A stretch of 64,000 nucleotides of DNA from Lutibacter agarilyticus (GTDB lineage Bacteria > Bacteroidota > Bacteroidia > Flavobacteriales > Flavobacteriaceae). A program made the position numbers and the translations under genes. Where the stretch lies: contig NZ_FZNT01000012.1 of NCBI RefSeq assembly GCF_900188235.1, positions 23,357 to 87,356 on the forward strand, given 5' to 3'. The notes under the pieces are model-generated. The model worked only from the letters and a program-made list of their open reading frames with translations. It searched no databases and was not told the origin of the DNA. Shown piece after piece: positions 11,401 through 20,391 of the stretch. Position 1 is the first letter of the stretch. Each line of letters starts with the position of its first letter.

Positions 11401-12506
11401 AAGGCGCTAAAATGGTGACTATTAATGCTTGGAAAGCAAAAGGAGGAAACGTATTGGTATTATCACCAAAAGTTGCGGATAGTTTTGAAGGTGTAAGAAC
11501 AAGTGAAGTTCAAGAGCAAGGTTTGTTAGCTACCAAAATAGCTGATAAAGGTATTTTAAATGGAGTTTCATCAGCAAATTTTATGTCTTCAAAAAAATCA
11601 TTAGTGCACAGTTACTTTACAGAAATACCAACAAATTCAGAAGTGCTATTACAAGGATTTATTTCTAATTCTACTTTTTGGAGAGTCGAAGATTCTTTTC
11701 CTGTAATGGTTGAAATACCTTATAAAAACGATAAAATTATCGTATCAACAATTCAATTAGATGCACAGCCAATAGCCGATCAACAAGAATTTTTAAGTTT
11801 AATATTAACTAATTGTGGTGTTTCAATTCCGTTTGTTGAAGAGCAAATGCAGTCAGAAATTTTGATTAAAAAAACAGTTCCAATTACCGTTGATGGAAAT
11901 TTAGAGGAATGGTTAGAAGATATGGAAGACCGATTTGTAACACAATTTATACATGCGCAACCAATTTACCTAACTTCTGAAAACACAATTGAAGGTCCTC
12001 AGGCATTCGATTTAAATTTATCAGCCATCAACTATATGATGTCAAATTCAGAAGCATTGCATATTGCAGGCGTTGTTTTTATGGAACAAAAGTTTTTTGG
12101 ACCAGAACAATATCCTGGAAATAAAAATTATAAGCAACAATTTAAATTAAATGAAGATGTAATAACGCTTGAAATGTCAGATGACGTAACAAGTGTTTGG
12201 GTGAATGGGAATGTTTCAGAAAAAGTTGAGGTGAAAACGGGGAAGTTAAACTCAAAAGAAATGACAGATGCAACAGAACTACAATTCAATTTTATGCACG
12301 CAAGTGGAAAAATAAAAACATTGGATCATTTAGTTGGTGAAACTTTTGAAGTGAAAATTCCTTGGAGTTTGCTTAATTTCAAATCAACTTCAAAAAAAGG
12401 AAAAGCACTATTTAGTTTAGATAATAAGACTTCTAAAATTCAATTGCCACTTAAAGCTGATTCAGAAAAGAAAGAGAATTGGGTGCAAATAACAATTGAG
12501 AATTAA
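8484..12506 (+). CDS. GH2-family glycosidase with long C-terminal extension (GATase1-like and CBM9-like domains)
   Basis: Exported retaining beta-glycosidase (beta-galactosidase/beta-glucuronidase superfamily). The signal peptide ends near residue 22 (AIMYAQ). GH2 sugar-binding sandwich is about 70-210, immunoglobulin-like domain 215-335 and TIM barrel about 340-620. The acid/base is E451 in WDVENE and the nucleophile E521 in MGEFWVGG, both canonical. Beyond the barrel come a further sandwich, a region around 740-930 resembling class-I glutamine-amidotransferase/ThuA folds (VVWVFPEHANN, NYLANGGAILSL), and a C-terminal CBM9-like module beginning at PITVDGNLEEW (about 1132). At 1340 aa it is far longer than a simple GH2. 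The exact sugar cannot be read from the sequence. It follows the PL8 gene after 38 bases. Confidence 0.85.
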   Translation: MTIVKKLYLQLLFFFCAAIMYAQPSPEYIQKIRGNVAVSWLLSVGNNINATPLQFNLKTAQGFENTHKKARSIALLDNSWVFYPVENGVVSTKKKEVTIPYSFERNRDYVSGWFISNYSISKNKKKRYVLKLNRVELFSEVYINGKRIGHHFGGFTPFEFDITNELKKGDNTIAIFVRDKSATLDNGKIYNQVGVSRMGSYNPNSSRKLPGGIHDNIRIEELESTHLENIFVKTSTRNKTLEIDYEIASETTLDSKVKFEVFIWSTGERVDLELPIVQLKKESNSKQPYKVNWGNPNLWSPDHPNLYVLRATLKQGNTIDVVDTRFGFREFWVEGKQFMLNGKPTVLRGESHYRDNNHDVNYHRELFLMQKKIYGINACRIHATMPPNEIMYGADEAGILLIDQSAIWSVNKPFYNKGGDWFAKNLEKEFEEWVKRDRNNPSVVIWDVENEMLRFNFETYKWIKKLPDYINKFDTTRPINYSGAGWFSDSQEMVSLHMQEHYTRIMNDWKEKDIRPLIMGEFWVGGRSEQRLSNSVEIKSVLDRNIQEAKLYEEKLLEMRNFGVAGMMPFRISLLSLSKTPIEGGQEISFSNNTKKYTQPEVVLQKIHHALQPVTTFLWPRSTYVEKGKSLKKELVVCNDSEIEDTFSVQWKWLGENFSEEILLAPGDKKRIALTLEDSKEDSFLIASVVQDSKQISTDTLLIKPFEKPLLAQTKRIQVYKNETLVGIFKEAGFDAFSSKAIPTVEDNVVWVFPEHANNRELTTIKTEIENYLANGGAILSLKQDQAPTWFPMKFQFGSANQANLHNYAKMGWEGLNKDLFYSTEAPIYALSHPIFKGLNTTILEGWNTFDGRVADDVFVRPSSNSNYEQGNWRTLAGGTRRENISLAEVFYGKGFLVACQLNIIENIENPQANALLVNTINYLSNRQAQKLGGKVQIEGTTTAADIAKLVGVHENVFQNANAANGDWMLAFEGAKMVTINAWKAKGGNVLVLSPKVADSFEGVRTSEVQEQGLLATKIADKGILNGVSSANFMSSKKSLVHSYFTEIPTNSEVLLQGFISNSTFWRVEDSFPVMVEIPYKNDKIIVSTIQLDAQPIADQQEFLSLILTNCGVSIPFVEEQMQSEILIKKTVPITVDGNLEEWLEDMEDRFVTQFIHAQPIYLTSENTIEGPQAFDLNLSAINYMMSNSEALHIAGVVFMEQKFFGPEQYPGNKNYKQQFKLNEDVITLEMSDDVTSVWVNGNVSEKVEVKTGKLNSKEMTDATELQFNFMHASGKIKTLDHLVGETFEVKIPWSLLNFKSTSKKGKALFSLDNKTSKIQLPLKADSEKKENWVQITIEN

Positions 12507-12601
12507 ATAAGACAAATTTTCGTTGTTATTTTGGTGTAATTCGTTTTAAATTAGTCTTTTATATGCTTTTTTAATTTGAGTTAAGGTTTATGTGTGATTC
12601 T

Positions 12602-12620
12602 TTACAGGATGGTACAGAAT
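12602..12620 (+). promoter_or_regulatory. Recurring locus motif, copy 2 (double half-site)
   Basis: TTACAGGATGGTACAGAAT lies 52 bases before the first GH2 paralogue. It holds the TACAGGAT core and a second, imperfect TACAGAAT ten bases on, as a direct repeat. The stretch TACAGGATGGT is shared exactly with the site at 21632-21658 upstream of the second paralogue. A regulator-binding role is inferred. Confidence 0.45.
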
Positions 12621-12672
12621 AGTTTGCTGAAAAAGAGGTTGTAATTTTATCGTAAATACAATAAATAAATAT

Positions 12673-15672
12673 ATGATGCAAAAAACGTTTTTACCAAAAA
12701 TTGAAAGATTATTTTTCTTGATTGTTTTTGTAAGTTTTTTTTCTGTTTCTTGTGAAAGTGAGAAGCAAAATGTGACGTCTATTCCTGAAGGAAATAGAAC
12801 AAAGTATAATTTTAACCCAGAATGGAAATTCATTCAAGAAAATCCAGAAAATGCGCAAGAAGTAGCGTTTGATGATGCTTCTTGGAGTACTGTAAGTGCA
12901 CCACATACATTTAATGATGTAGATACGTTTGATGATTTAAGTATTGGAGGTCATAAAGGAGAGAAAAACCAATGGAGAGGTACTGTTTGGTATAGAAAAC
13001 ATTTTAAATTGCCTATTGTAGACTCAGGAAAAAAAGTATATATCGAGTTTGAATCTGTACGTCAAATAGCAGATGTTTATGTGAATGGTCATTTTTTAGG
13101 TCAAAATCAAACGGGTTTCATCCCTTTTGGATTTGATTTAACACCTTATCTTAAATTTGGTTCAGAAGAAAATATAATTGCAGTTAAAGTAAATAACGAT
13201 CGTAATAGTGATAATTTTAGAGACAATGATCCACTTGTTTGGAATCATGAACATTGGCACCCAACTCACGGAGGGATATATAGAAATGTTTTTTTGCATA
13301 CTATGGATCCAGTGCATATTACATTACCATTGTATGATAATTTAAAAACTGTTGGTATGTATGTATTTGCTGAAAATATTAGTGAAAAAAGTGCAGATAT
13401 AACTATTACTGCAGAAGTTCAAAATGAGAATAAAACTTCAAAAAAAATAACTTTTGAGGCAAATATAGTTGATAATGATGGAGTTATTGTAAATACATCT
13501 AAAGATGTTAAAATACTTAATGCTGAAGAAAAATTTACATTTTCAACAACTGCTATTGTTTCAAATCCAAATCTTTGGTATACACGTCACCCTTATATGT
13601 ATAAAGTAGTTTCTGTTTTAAAAGAAGGCAGTACAGTACTTGATACGTATGAATCACCTTTAGGTATTCGAAGTTTTGATTTTAATAAAGATACTGGATT
13701 TCATAATAATGGAGAACATGCTAAACTACACGGTTGGGGGCAAAAACCAACCAATGCTTGGGCTGGTTTAGGAGCTGCTTTACCTGACTGGTTACGTGAT
13801 TATACCTATATGCTTATGGATGAAGCTGGAGGAAATTTTATTAGATGGGGACACTGTGCAGGCTCACCAGCTGAGATTGCTATGGGCGATAAATACGGAT
13901 TTGTTACCTTAATGCCAGGAGTTTCAGGAGAATCTCAAGATGAAGGTGAAACTTGGGGAATTCGTATGGCTGCATTTCGAGATATGATAGTTTATTACCG
14001 TAATCACCCATCTATTTTTATTTGGGAAGGTGGTAACTGGGCTGAAACAGCTGAACATTACGAAGAAATATTAGATATTATCAAAACATATGACCCTAAT
14101 GGAAAAAGGTTGATGGGGAATAGACGTTCAGACACGAAAACAGAATCGGAAGATTATGTTACAATTGAAGTAGGTACTGAAGGTTGGGAACGCGAGTTTC
14201 CAGGTTTACCAATTATTGAAAGTGAGTATTGTAGAGATGAAGCTCCAAGACGTATTTGGGATACATATTCACCTGATGATAATTTTTATAACAATCCAAA
14301 TCTATATAAAAATGTATATAAATATGGATCTGAAACATTCGCCGTAAAACAAGCAAGTCATTGGTGGAACAAGATGGGAAAAAAATCATTCCACAGTGGA
14401 GGTGCCAACTGGGTATTTACTGATGGAACACACGGGGGAAGATGCCCTACAGAAGTTACAAGAGCTAGTGGAGAAGTTGATGCGGTAAGGTTGCCTAAAG
14501 AAGCCTTTTATGCATTGAAAGCAATGTGGAGACCTGAGCCTCAAGTTCACGTGGTTGGTCACTGGAATTATGCTGAAGGAACTAAGAAAGATATGTATGT
14601 GATTTCTAATTGTGCTGCAGTAAAGTTGTATGTGAATGGGGAATTATTAGGGACAGATTCAACTCCAGATGATGGATACGTTTATAAGTTTTCAGATATT
14701 GAATGGCAGGCAGGAGATATTAAAGTTGAAGGATATATTGATGATAAATTGTGTGTTTCTCAAACAAAAAGTACTGTTGGAGAGCCTGTAGCTATTAAAC
14801 TTACATCTATTACAGGTTTAGAAGGATGGCGTGCAGATGGTTCAGATGTTGCATTGGTAGATGTTGAAGTAGTAGATGAAAATGGAAATAGATGTCCGTT
14901 AGATAAAGGTCGTGTTGATTTTACATTTTCAGGACCAGGAATATGGCGAGGAGGTTATAATAGTGGTAAAGCAAATAGTACAAATAATTTATTTTTAGAT
15001 ACCGAAGTTGGAATTAATAGAGTTGCTGTACGTTCTTTATTAGAAGCTGGAACTGTAACAATTACAGCCTCTAGAGATGGATTAAAATCTGCGAGTATTG
15101 ATATTACATCTTTGCCAATAAATATTAATAATGGGTTAACAAAAGAGTTGCCACAAATGTATTTTGAAGTACCAGGTGAAGCAGAACCATTACCAGCTCA
15201 CATTCCTGAGATGCCAGTTTATGAAGCCGAATCTCAGAATAAAAGTAAGTTGTTCACTAAATTTAGTTATACAGGTGACGCTAAATCCATGTTAAGAACC
15301 ACGATGGATTGGGGGAAAAAGGCTTATACCGATTTAGATATGAATTATACAGTAATTCCAAATTACTTGAGAGGAGCTGAATATATTAGAACTCCAGATT
15401 CTGATAAGGGTTATTGGGCTAGAGATCTGTTACAATTTATAGCAGGTGTTGATATGGATATTTATGTATTGCATGATGATCGTGTTGCAAGACCAGAATT
15501 TTTAGTAGAAGATTTTAAAGATACAGGTGATGATCTTAAAATAGCAGATGTCACAATGTCTATTTTTAAGAGAACTGTAAAAGCAGGAGAAAGTATTGTT
15601 ATGGCAGGGAACAGTGATGGAGATATACCAAAAGAGTCTAGAATGTATACTGTTATGGGTAAGATACATTAA
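12673..15672 (+). CDS. GH2-family glycosidase, lipoprotein (paralogue A)
   Basis: Predicted beta-glycosidase anchored as a lipoprotein (lipobox FSVSC, Cys about residue 27). Sugar-binding sandwich about 60-215, immunoglobulin-like domain 215-340, barrel about 340-620, then DUF4982-like and Ig-like modules (SITGLEGWRADGSDVALVDVEV) and an extra C-terminal beta domain of about 130 residues. The nucleophile is E518 in IIESEYC. The acid/base strand reads FIWEGGNWAE: Trp (W456) occupies the position where GH2 enzymes have Glu after Asn, while E452 and E458 are nearby. The same change is conserved in the paralogue at 21719, so it is a subfamily trait, not a mutation. It is followed by a strong terminator. 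The sugar specificity is unknown; GH2 membership is firm. Confidence 0.85.
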   Translation: MMQKTFLPKIERLFFLIVFVSFFSVSCESEKQNVTSIPEGNRTKYNFNPEWKFIQENPENAQEVAFDDASWSTVSAPHTFNDVDTFDDLSIGGHKGEKNQWRGTVWYRKHFKLPIVDSGKKVYIEFESVRQIADVYVNGHFLGQNQTGFIPFGFDLTPYLKFGSEENIIAVKVNNDRNSDNFRDNDPLVWNHEHWHPTHGGIYRNVFLHTMDPVHITLPLYDNLKTVGMYVFAENISEKSADITITAEVQNENKTSKKITFEANIVDNDGVIVNTSKDVKILNAEEKFTFSTTAIVSNPNLWYTRHPYMYKVVSVLKEGSTVLDTYESPLGIRSFDFNKDTGFHNNGEHAKLHGWGQKPTNAWAGLGAALPDWLRDYTYMLMDEAGGNFIRWGHCAGSPAEIAMGDKYGFVTLMPGVSGESQDEGETWGIRMAAFRDMIVYYRNHPSIFIWEGGNWAETAEHYEEILDIIKTYDPNGKRLMGNRRSDTKTESEDYVTIEVGTEGWEREFPGLPIIESEYCRDEAPRRIWDTYSPDDNFYNNPNLYKNVYKYGSETFAVKQASHWWNKMGKKSFHSGGANWVFTDGTHGGRCPTEVTRASGEVDAVRLPKEAFYALKAMWRPEPQVHVVGHWNYAEGTKKDMYVISNCAAVKLYVNGELLGTDSTPDDGYVYKFSDIEWQAGDIKVEGYIDDKLCVSQTKSTVGEPVAIKLTSITGLEGWRADGSDVALVDVEVVDENGNRCPLDKGRVDFTFSGPGIWRGGYNSGKANSTNNLFLDTEVGINRVAVRSLLEAGTVTITASRDGLKSASIDITSLPININNGLTKELPQMYFEVPGEAEPLPAHIPEMPVYEAESQNKSKLFTKFSYTGDAKSMLRTTMDWGKKAYTDLDMNYTVIPNYLRGAEYIRTPDSDKGYWARDLLQFIAGVDMDIYVLHDDRVARPEFLVEDFKDTGDDLKIADVTMSIFKRTVKAGESIVMAGNSDGDIPKESRMYTVMGKIH

Positions 15673-15700
15673 TCATAAATAATTTTAAGTTTTGAGTTTA

Positions 15701-15755
15701 AAAAAGCTATAATAACAACGCAAAATTTATTTGCAAAGTTATTATAGCTTTTTTT
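15701..15755. terminator. Intrinsic terminator after GH2 paralogue A
   Basis: A perfect 16-bp stem (AAAAAGCTATAATAAC, 15701-15716, with its complement at 15738-15753) encloses a second small stem (GCAAA/TTTGC) and is followed by a T-run. The A-run on the 5' arm means it could also stop transcription from the other side. Confidence 0.85.
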
Positions 15756-15787
15756 AATTAAATCACAGAAACTTTAGCATCAAAAAA

Positions 15788-16908
15788 ATGAAGCATAGAT
15801 TAAGTGTTATATCCATTTTAAGTAGTATTTTATTTTGTACAACACTATATTCTCAAAACAATTGGGATAAAGCAATTCAGATTGTGAGTGAGTTAAATCC
15901 TGTAACATCTTTTTTAGATACTACTTATTATATAAATAGTTTTGGAGCCAAAGGAGATGGGGAAACACCTTGTAAAGAAGCATTTGACAAAGCGGTTACA
16001 ACTTGTAGTGAAAATGGAGGAGGAACAATTATTGTAGAAGCTGGAGATTATTATATGAATGGCCTACTAGTTTTGAAAAGCAATGCTCATACCGAATTAA
16101 AAGAAGGTGCTGTCTTCAATTTTAGCAGTCATGAAAGCGATTATCTTCCTGCAGTTTTAACTCGATGGGAAGGAATGGAGTTGTATAATTTTTCACCACT
16201 TATTTATGCGTATCATGTTTCAAATATTGTCATAACAGGAAAAGGAACTATCAATGGAAATGGTAGTAAGCACTTTGCTTCTTGGAAACATCAACAGGTA
16301 GCTGATAAAAAAAGTATTGCGCGAAATGGGTAAATTAAATGTACCTGTTTACAAAAGAGTCTTTGGAAAAGGACATAAATTACGCCCGGGTTTTTTTGAG
16401 CCATTTGGTTGTACTAATGTTCGTTTAGAAGGAATCACCGTCTTAGATTCACCTTTTTGGGTACTACATCCAATTTTTTGCAACAATGTAATTATTAGAA
16501 ATGTAACCGTAAAAAGTAACAACCCAAATAATGATGGTGCGGATCCAGAATCTTGCACCAATGTTTTGATAGAGGATTGTAATTTTGAAATTGGTGATGA
16601 TGCAATTGCCATTAAATCGGGACGCGATAATGATGCTTGGCGTGTTGGGCAACCTTCAGAAAATATTGTGATTCGTAATCGTTTATTTAGTTCAAAAACT
16701 AATGGTGTTTGTATAGGTAGTGAAATTGCAGGAGGTGTTCGAAATGTGTTTATTGAAAATATAAAAATTCCAAAATCATCAAATGCAGAAACATCTTATT
16801 TGTTTAAAAGATGGAAAGAATATTATATTTGATAGCGTAGTTATTAATGGTGTGAAAATGAGTAAAACTCCAAGAGATATTATTTTGGTAAAATTGAACA
16901 CACATTAG
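15788..16908 (+). pseudogene. GH28 family polygalacturonase-like gene, decayed (frameshifts plus internal deletion)
   Basis: The remnant begins with a signal peptide (ending LYSQ) and the GH28 N-terminal block (FGAKGDGETPCKEAFDKAV). It continues in frame to 16333, where it stops; the next +1 frame carries on from about 16319 (REMGKLNVPVYKRVFGKGHKLRP). One extra base near 16319, or a change in the A7 run at 16307-16313, explains the break. Catalytic motifs NNDGAD and GDD survive in the second frame, as does GVCIGSE. That frame stops at 16832, while the C-terminal family sequence (DGKNIIFDSVVINGVKMSK) resumes in a third frame ending at 16908. The parallel beta-helix coils carrying the usual R-x-K motif are missing between them, so about 100 residues appear lost. 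The gene was probably a galacturonan or rhamnogalacturonan exo-hydrolase; it should now be inactive. Confidence 0.85.
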
Positions 16909-16937
16909 TTTAAACAGTATAATTAGGATTCTAAATT

Positions 16938-17912
16938 ATGAGTGAACAAAAAATTAAATGGGGAATTATAGGTTGTGGAGATGTTGCTGAAGTTAAAAGT
17001 GGTCCTGCTTTTCAAAAAGCTGAAAATTCAGAATTAACAGCTGTCATGCGAAGAGATGCTGAAAAAGTAAAAGACTTTGCTAATAGGCATAAAGTTGTAA
17101 ATTGGTATACAGATGCAGTTGAACTTTTAAAGAATGAAGCTATTAATGCAATATACGTTGCTACGCCACCATCAACACATTTGCAGTATGCTTTAGATGC
17201 ATTAAAAGCGGGTAAAAATGTGTATATAGAAAAACCAATGGTACTTAATTCAACAGAGGCTGAAAAGCTTTGTGAAGCTGTTGAAAATGCCAGTTCTAAA
17301 GTTACGGTGGCTCATTACAGAAGATGTTTACCTGCATTTTTGAAAGTGAAAGAATTAATAGCATCAAATAGTATTGGAACTATTTCATTAGCTGAGATTC
17401 AGATTTTTCAACCAAAAAACACTGAAATGATTGCTAAATCTGACACAAATTGGCGTGTAAATCCTTCCATTTCTGGTGGCGGTTATTTTCATGACATTGC
17501 CCCGCATCAAATAGATTTAATGTGTTATTATTTTGGAGAAGTAAAAATTGCTGAAGGTTTTACTGTAGCTCAAAATAATGAGTCAAATAATCTTGTGAAT
17601 GGAATCATAAATTTTGAAAATGGGGTTCAGTTTAAAGGAACTTGGAATTTTAATGCTCCAGTTAAAATGCAAAAGGACAATTGTACCATAGTTGGAAGTA
17701 AAGGTACTATTTCATTTTCTTTTTATGGAGAAGAAGTTGTAACTGTTATTGATGGAAAACAGGAAATTCATCAATTTACAAATCCTATACATGTACAACA
17801 GCCAATGATTGAAAAAACCGTGGCATATTTTTTAGGGAATGAAAGCAATCCTTGTTCGGTTGAGGAAGGTTTAATGGTGACAGAAATTATGGATAAATTT
17901 TGTGGTAAATAA
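16938..17912 (+). CDS. Gfo/Idh/MocA family NAD(P)-dependent oxidoreductase
   Basis: Cytoplasmic dehydrogenase-like protein of 324 aa without a signal peptide. The N-terminal Rossmann fold opens with WGIIGCGDVAEV (dinucleotide-binding glycines), followed by the family signature YIEKPMVLN (about 98-106) and the C-terminal alpha/beta domain with GGGYFHDIAPHQIDL, where the conserved His sits. Such enzymes oxidise or epimerise sugars or act as NAD-dependent glycosidases; here it may process a monosaccharide or uronate released by the locus. The exact substrate is unknown. A degenerate form of the locus motif (AAACAGTATAATTAGGAT, 16912-16929) lies just upstream. Confidence 0.88.
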   Translation: MSEQKIKWGIIGCGDVAEVKSGPAFQKAENSELTAVMRRDAEKVKDFANRHKVVNWYTDAVELLKNEAINAIYVATPPSTHLQYALDALKAGKNVYIEKPMVLNSTEAEKLCEAVENASSKVTVAHYRRCLPAFLKVKELIASNSIGTISLAEIQIFQPKNTEMIAKSDTNWRVNPSISGGGYFHDIAPHQIDLMCYYFGEVKIAEGFTVAQNNESNNLVNGIINFENGVQFKGTWNFNAPVKMQKDNCTIVGSKGTISFSFYGEEVVTVIDGKQEIHQFTNPIHVQQPMIEKTVAYFLGNESNPCSVEEGLMVTEIMDKFCGK

Positions 17913-17969
17913 ATTTTTAAACATCAAAATATTTTAAGTTTTAATAAATAATAAAAAGGGATCAAAAAA

Positions 17970-19082
17970 ATGAAAAAATTGAATCTGATTGTAATTGTAA
18001 TTATTGTAAGTCTGTCATCGTGTAATTCGAACACTACGCCAGTAACTAAAGAAACAGAAACTATTGAAGATAAAATGGTGAAAGCCTTAGAATGGCAAGA
18101 AGCACATCCAATTTACGCCGTTGACCCAACAGATTGGACAAACGGAGCTTATTACACGGGTGTTGTAAAAGCGCATCAAGCAACAAAAAATCAAATGTTT
18201 TTAGCTGCACTAAAAACAATGGGGCACAACAATCAATGGGAAACTTTTGAAAGATATCATCATGCTGATGACATTGCAATTTCTTATGCCTATTTATATA
18301 CAAATACTACCCGTAAAAACTTAGTTGATTTAGAACCAACAGATACTTTTATTCAAAAACATTTATTTGATCCAAGTCCTTGGAAACAAGGTGTTGAAGG
18401 TTCTGACATGCAAATATTATGGTGGTGGTGTGATGCATTATTTATGGCGCCTCCAGTATTGGCAAAGTATGCGAAATTTAAAAATGATGAAAGTTATTTA
18501 GATGAAATGCATACCTATTACAAACAAACGTATGATATGCTTTACGATAAGGAGGAGGCTCTTTTTGCAAGAGATTTACGCTTTAAGTGGAAAGGTGAAC
18601 CAACCGATAAAAAAGGAGGAAATGGTAAAAAAATATTTTGGTCTCGAGGAAACGGTTGGGTACTTGGTGGCTTAGCTTTGGTTTTAGAAGATATGCCGAA
18701 GGATTATAAACATAGAGCTTTTTATGAAACATTGTTTGTTGAAATGGCTACAAAAATTAAAGAGATTCAAAGTGAAGATGGTTTATGGAGAACGAGTTTA
18801 TTATCTCCGGAATCATTTAATCATGGTGAAACTAGCGGCAGTGGATTTTTTACGTTTGCAATGGCTTGGGGAATTAATAATGGGGTATTATCAAAAGAAG
18901 AATTTCAACCTACAGTTTTAAAAGCTTGGGGTGCTTTAGAATCTTGTCAACAAGAAAATGGCATGGTAGGCTGGGTGCAAAACATTGGATATGATCCAAG
19001 ACCTGCAAATGCTGAGAGCTGGCAAAACTATGGGACTGGTGCATTTATTTTAGCCGGGAGTGAAGTGTTAAAGTTGAAATAA
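17970..19082 (+). CDS. GH105 unsaturated rhamnogalacturonyl/uronyl hydrolase, lipoprotein
   Basis: Hydrolyses the delta-4,5-unsaturated uronic acid at the non-reducing end of oligosaccharides produced by a lyase. Lipobox SLSSC puts the acylated Cys at about residue 18. The (alpha/alpha)6 barrel fills the rest of the 370 aa. Family blocks seen: [14 protein letters not shown] (about 92-105), [16 protein letters not shown] with candidate catalytic D155, and [15 protein letters not shown]. The presence of GH105 means a polysaccharide lyase must act upstream, which fits the PL8-type gene at 6340 and possibly the alginate-lyase-domain gene that follows after 13 bases. Confidence 0.92.
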   Translation: MKKLNLIVIVIIVSLSSCNSNTTPVTKETETIEDKMVKALEWQEAHPIYAVDPTDWTNGAYYTGVVKAHQATKNQMFLAALKTMGHNNQWETFERYHHADDIAISYAYLYTNTTRKNLVDLEPTDTFIQKHLFDPSPWKQGVEGSDMQILWWWCDALFMAPPVLAKYAKFKNDESYLDEMHTYYKQTYDMLYDKEEALFARDLRFKWKGEPTDKKGGNGKKIFWSRGNGWVLGGLALVLEDMPKDYKHRAFYETLFVEMATKIKEIQSEDGLWRTSLLSPESFNHGETSGSGFFTFAMAWGINNGVLSKEEFQPTVLKAWGALESCQQENGMVGWVQNIGYDPRPANAESWQNYGTGAFILAGSEVLKLK

Positions 19083-19095
19083 AACCATTAAATTC

Positions 19096-20339
19096 ATGAA
19101 AAATGAAAAAAATTTATTAAATAGTTTTATATGTTTTTTGTTGTTATCACAAATTACATTGGCACAGGAGGTAATTAAAGGAACCAATAAACTGATTTAT
19201 CTAAATGAATATCATTTGGGAAAAGTGAAGGAGTTAATAGCAAAGAATGACGCTTTTTTTACAGAAGCCTATGGTGAATTGATAGTTGAAGCAACAAAAG
19301 AATTGGATATTGTTCCAAATCCTGTTACCAATAAAACAACGATTCCTCCTAGTGGAGATGTACATGATTATATGAGTATTGCTGTTTATAGATGGCCAAA
19401 TCCTGATACGGAAGACGGAATGCCTTGGATTGTGAAAGATGGGCAAATAAACCCTATGGTTAGGACTGATGATTTGGATTGGACACGTTTGGGTAAAATG
19501 TTTGGTAGCTTGAACAAACTTTCAATGGCGTATTATTTTTCAGAAGATATAAAATATGCGAATAAAGCCAAATCAATTATAAATACCGGGTTTATAAATG
19601 AAAACACAAAGGTGAATCCGAATATCAATTTTGGACAAGGAATACCAGGGGAGTTTTTAGGTAGACGTGCAGGAATGATTGAATGGAAAAATATTTCAAC
19701 TGTAGTTACTACAATACAAATATTGGATGCTAAAAACATCTTTAATGATGATGAGATGAAGGTGTTAAACACTTGGTTTTATAATTATTATCAATGGGCG
19801 AAAACAAATAAATTTGGTCTTGAAAATGATAATGGTCTACAAAATCATTCCACTTGCTATGATTTTCAGATGGTGGGTATTGCTCGTTATTTAGGATTAA
19901 ATGATGAAGCAAAAAGTAGATTGGAAGCTGCAAAAATGAAACGTACTGATACACAAATTGGGCCTGATGGAGCACAACCTCGTGAGCTTGGTAGAACGAG
20001 GTCTGTACACTACAGTTCTATGAACTTAAAAGTAATGACTAGTTTAGCTGAAATGGGAGTACCTCTTGGGGTTGACCTATGGAGTTATATTTCTCCAGAT
20101 GGAAAAAGCATAAAAAATGCGTTTGAATTTTTAAGACCTTATGCGCAAGGAGACGAAAAATGGCCTTACAAACAAATTGGGGGCCAGAAAAAGCAATAGA
20201 CGACGAAATGAAACCGGTATTTAGTATGGCAAGTACAATTTATGGTGAGCCGTTAATTAATGAAAATGTTCATGTGTATAAGCATTTAAATTATTTACAA
20301 AAGTTGCAATATCCTCCATTATTTAAACTAAATAATTAG
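19096..20339 (+). pseudogene. Alginate-lyase-domain (PF05426-like) protein, frameshifted near its C-terminus
   Basis: Secreted protein (signal peptide ending TLAQ, about residue 23) of the alginate-lyase superfamily. The family signature PPSGDVHDYMSIAVYRWPNP is at about 76-95, and the core continues with NHSTCYDFQMVGIARYLG. The first frame stops at 20199 (GGQKKQ), but an adjacent frame continues with PEKAIDDEMKPVFSMASTI and ends at 20339 with family-like sequence. The break falls in a run of five G at 20180-20184: one more G restores GGPEKAID. The intact protein would have about 414 residues. It is either a natural frameshift losing the last ~47 residues or a homopolymer error. Members of this fold cleave uronate polymers; the substrate is unknown. 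Confidence 0.8.
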
Positions 20340-20391
20340 TAATATATTTAATTATAAAATCTAAAATTATTCATCTTAAGAAACTATAATC

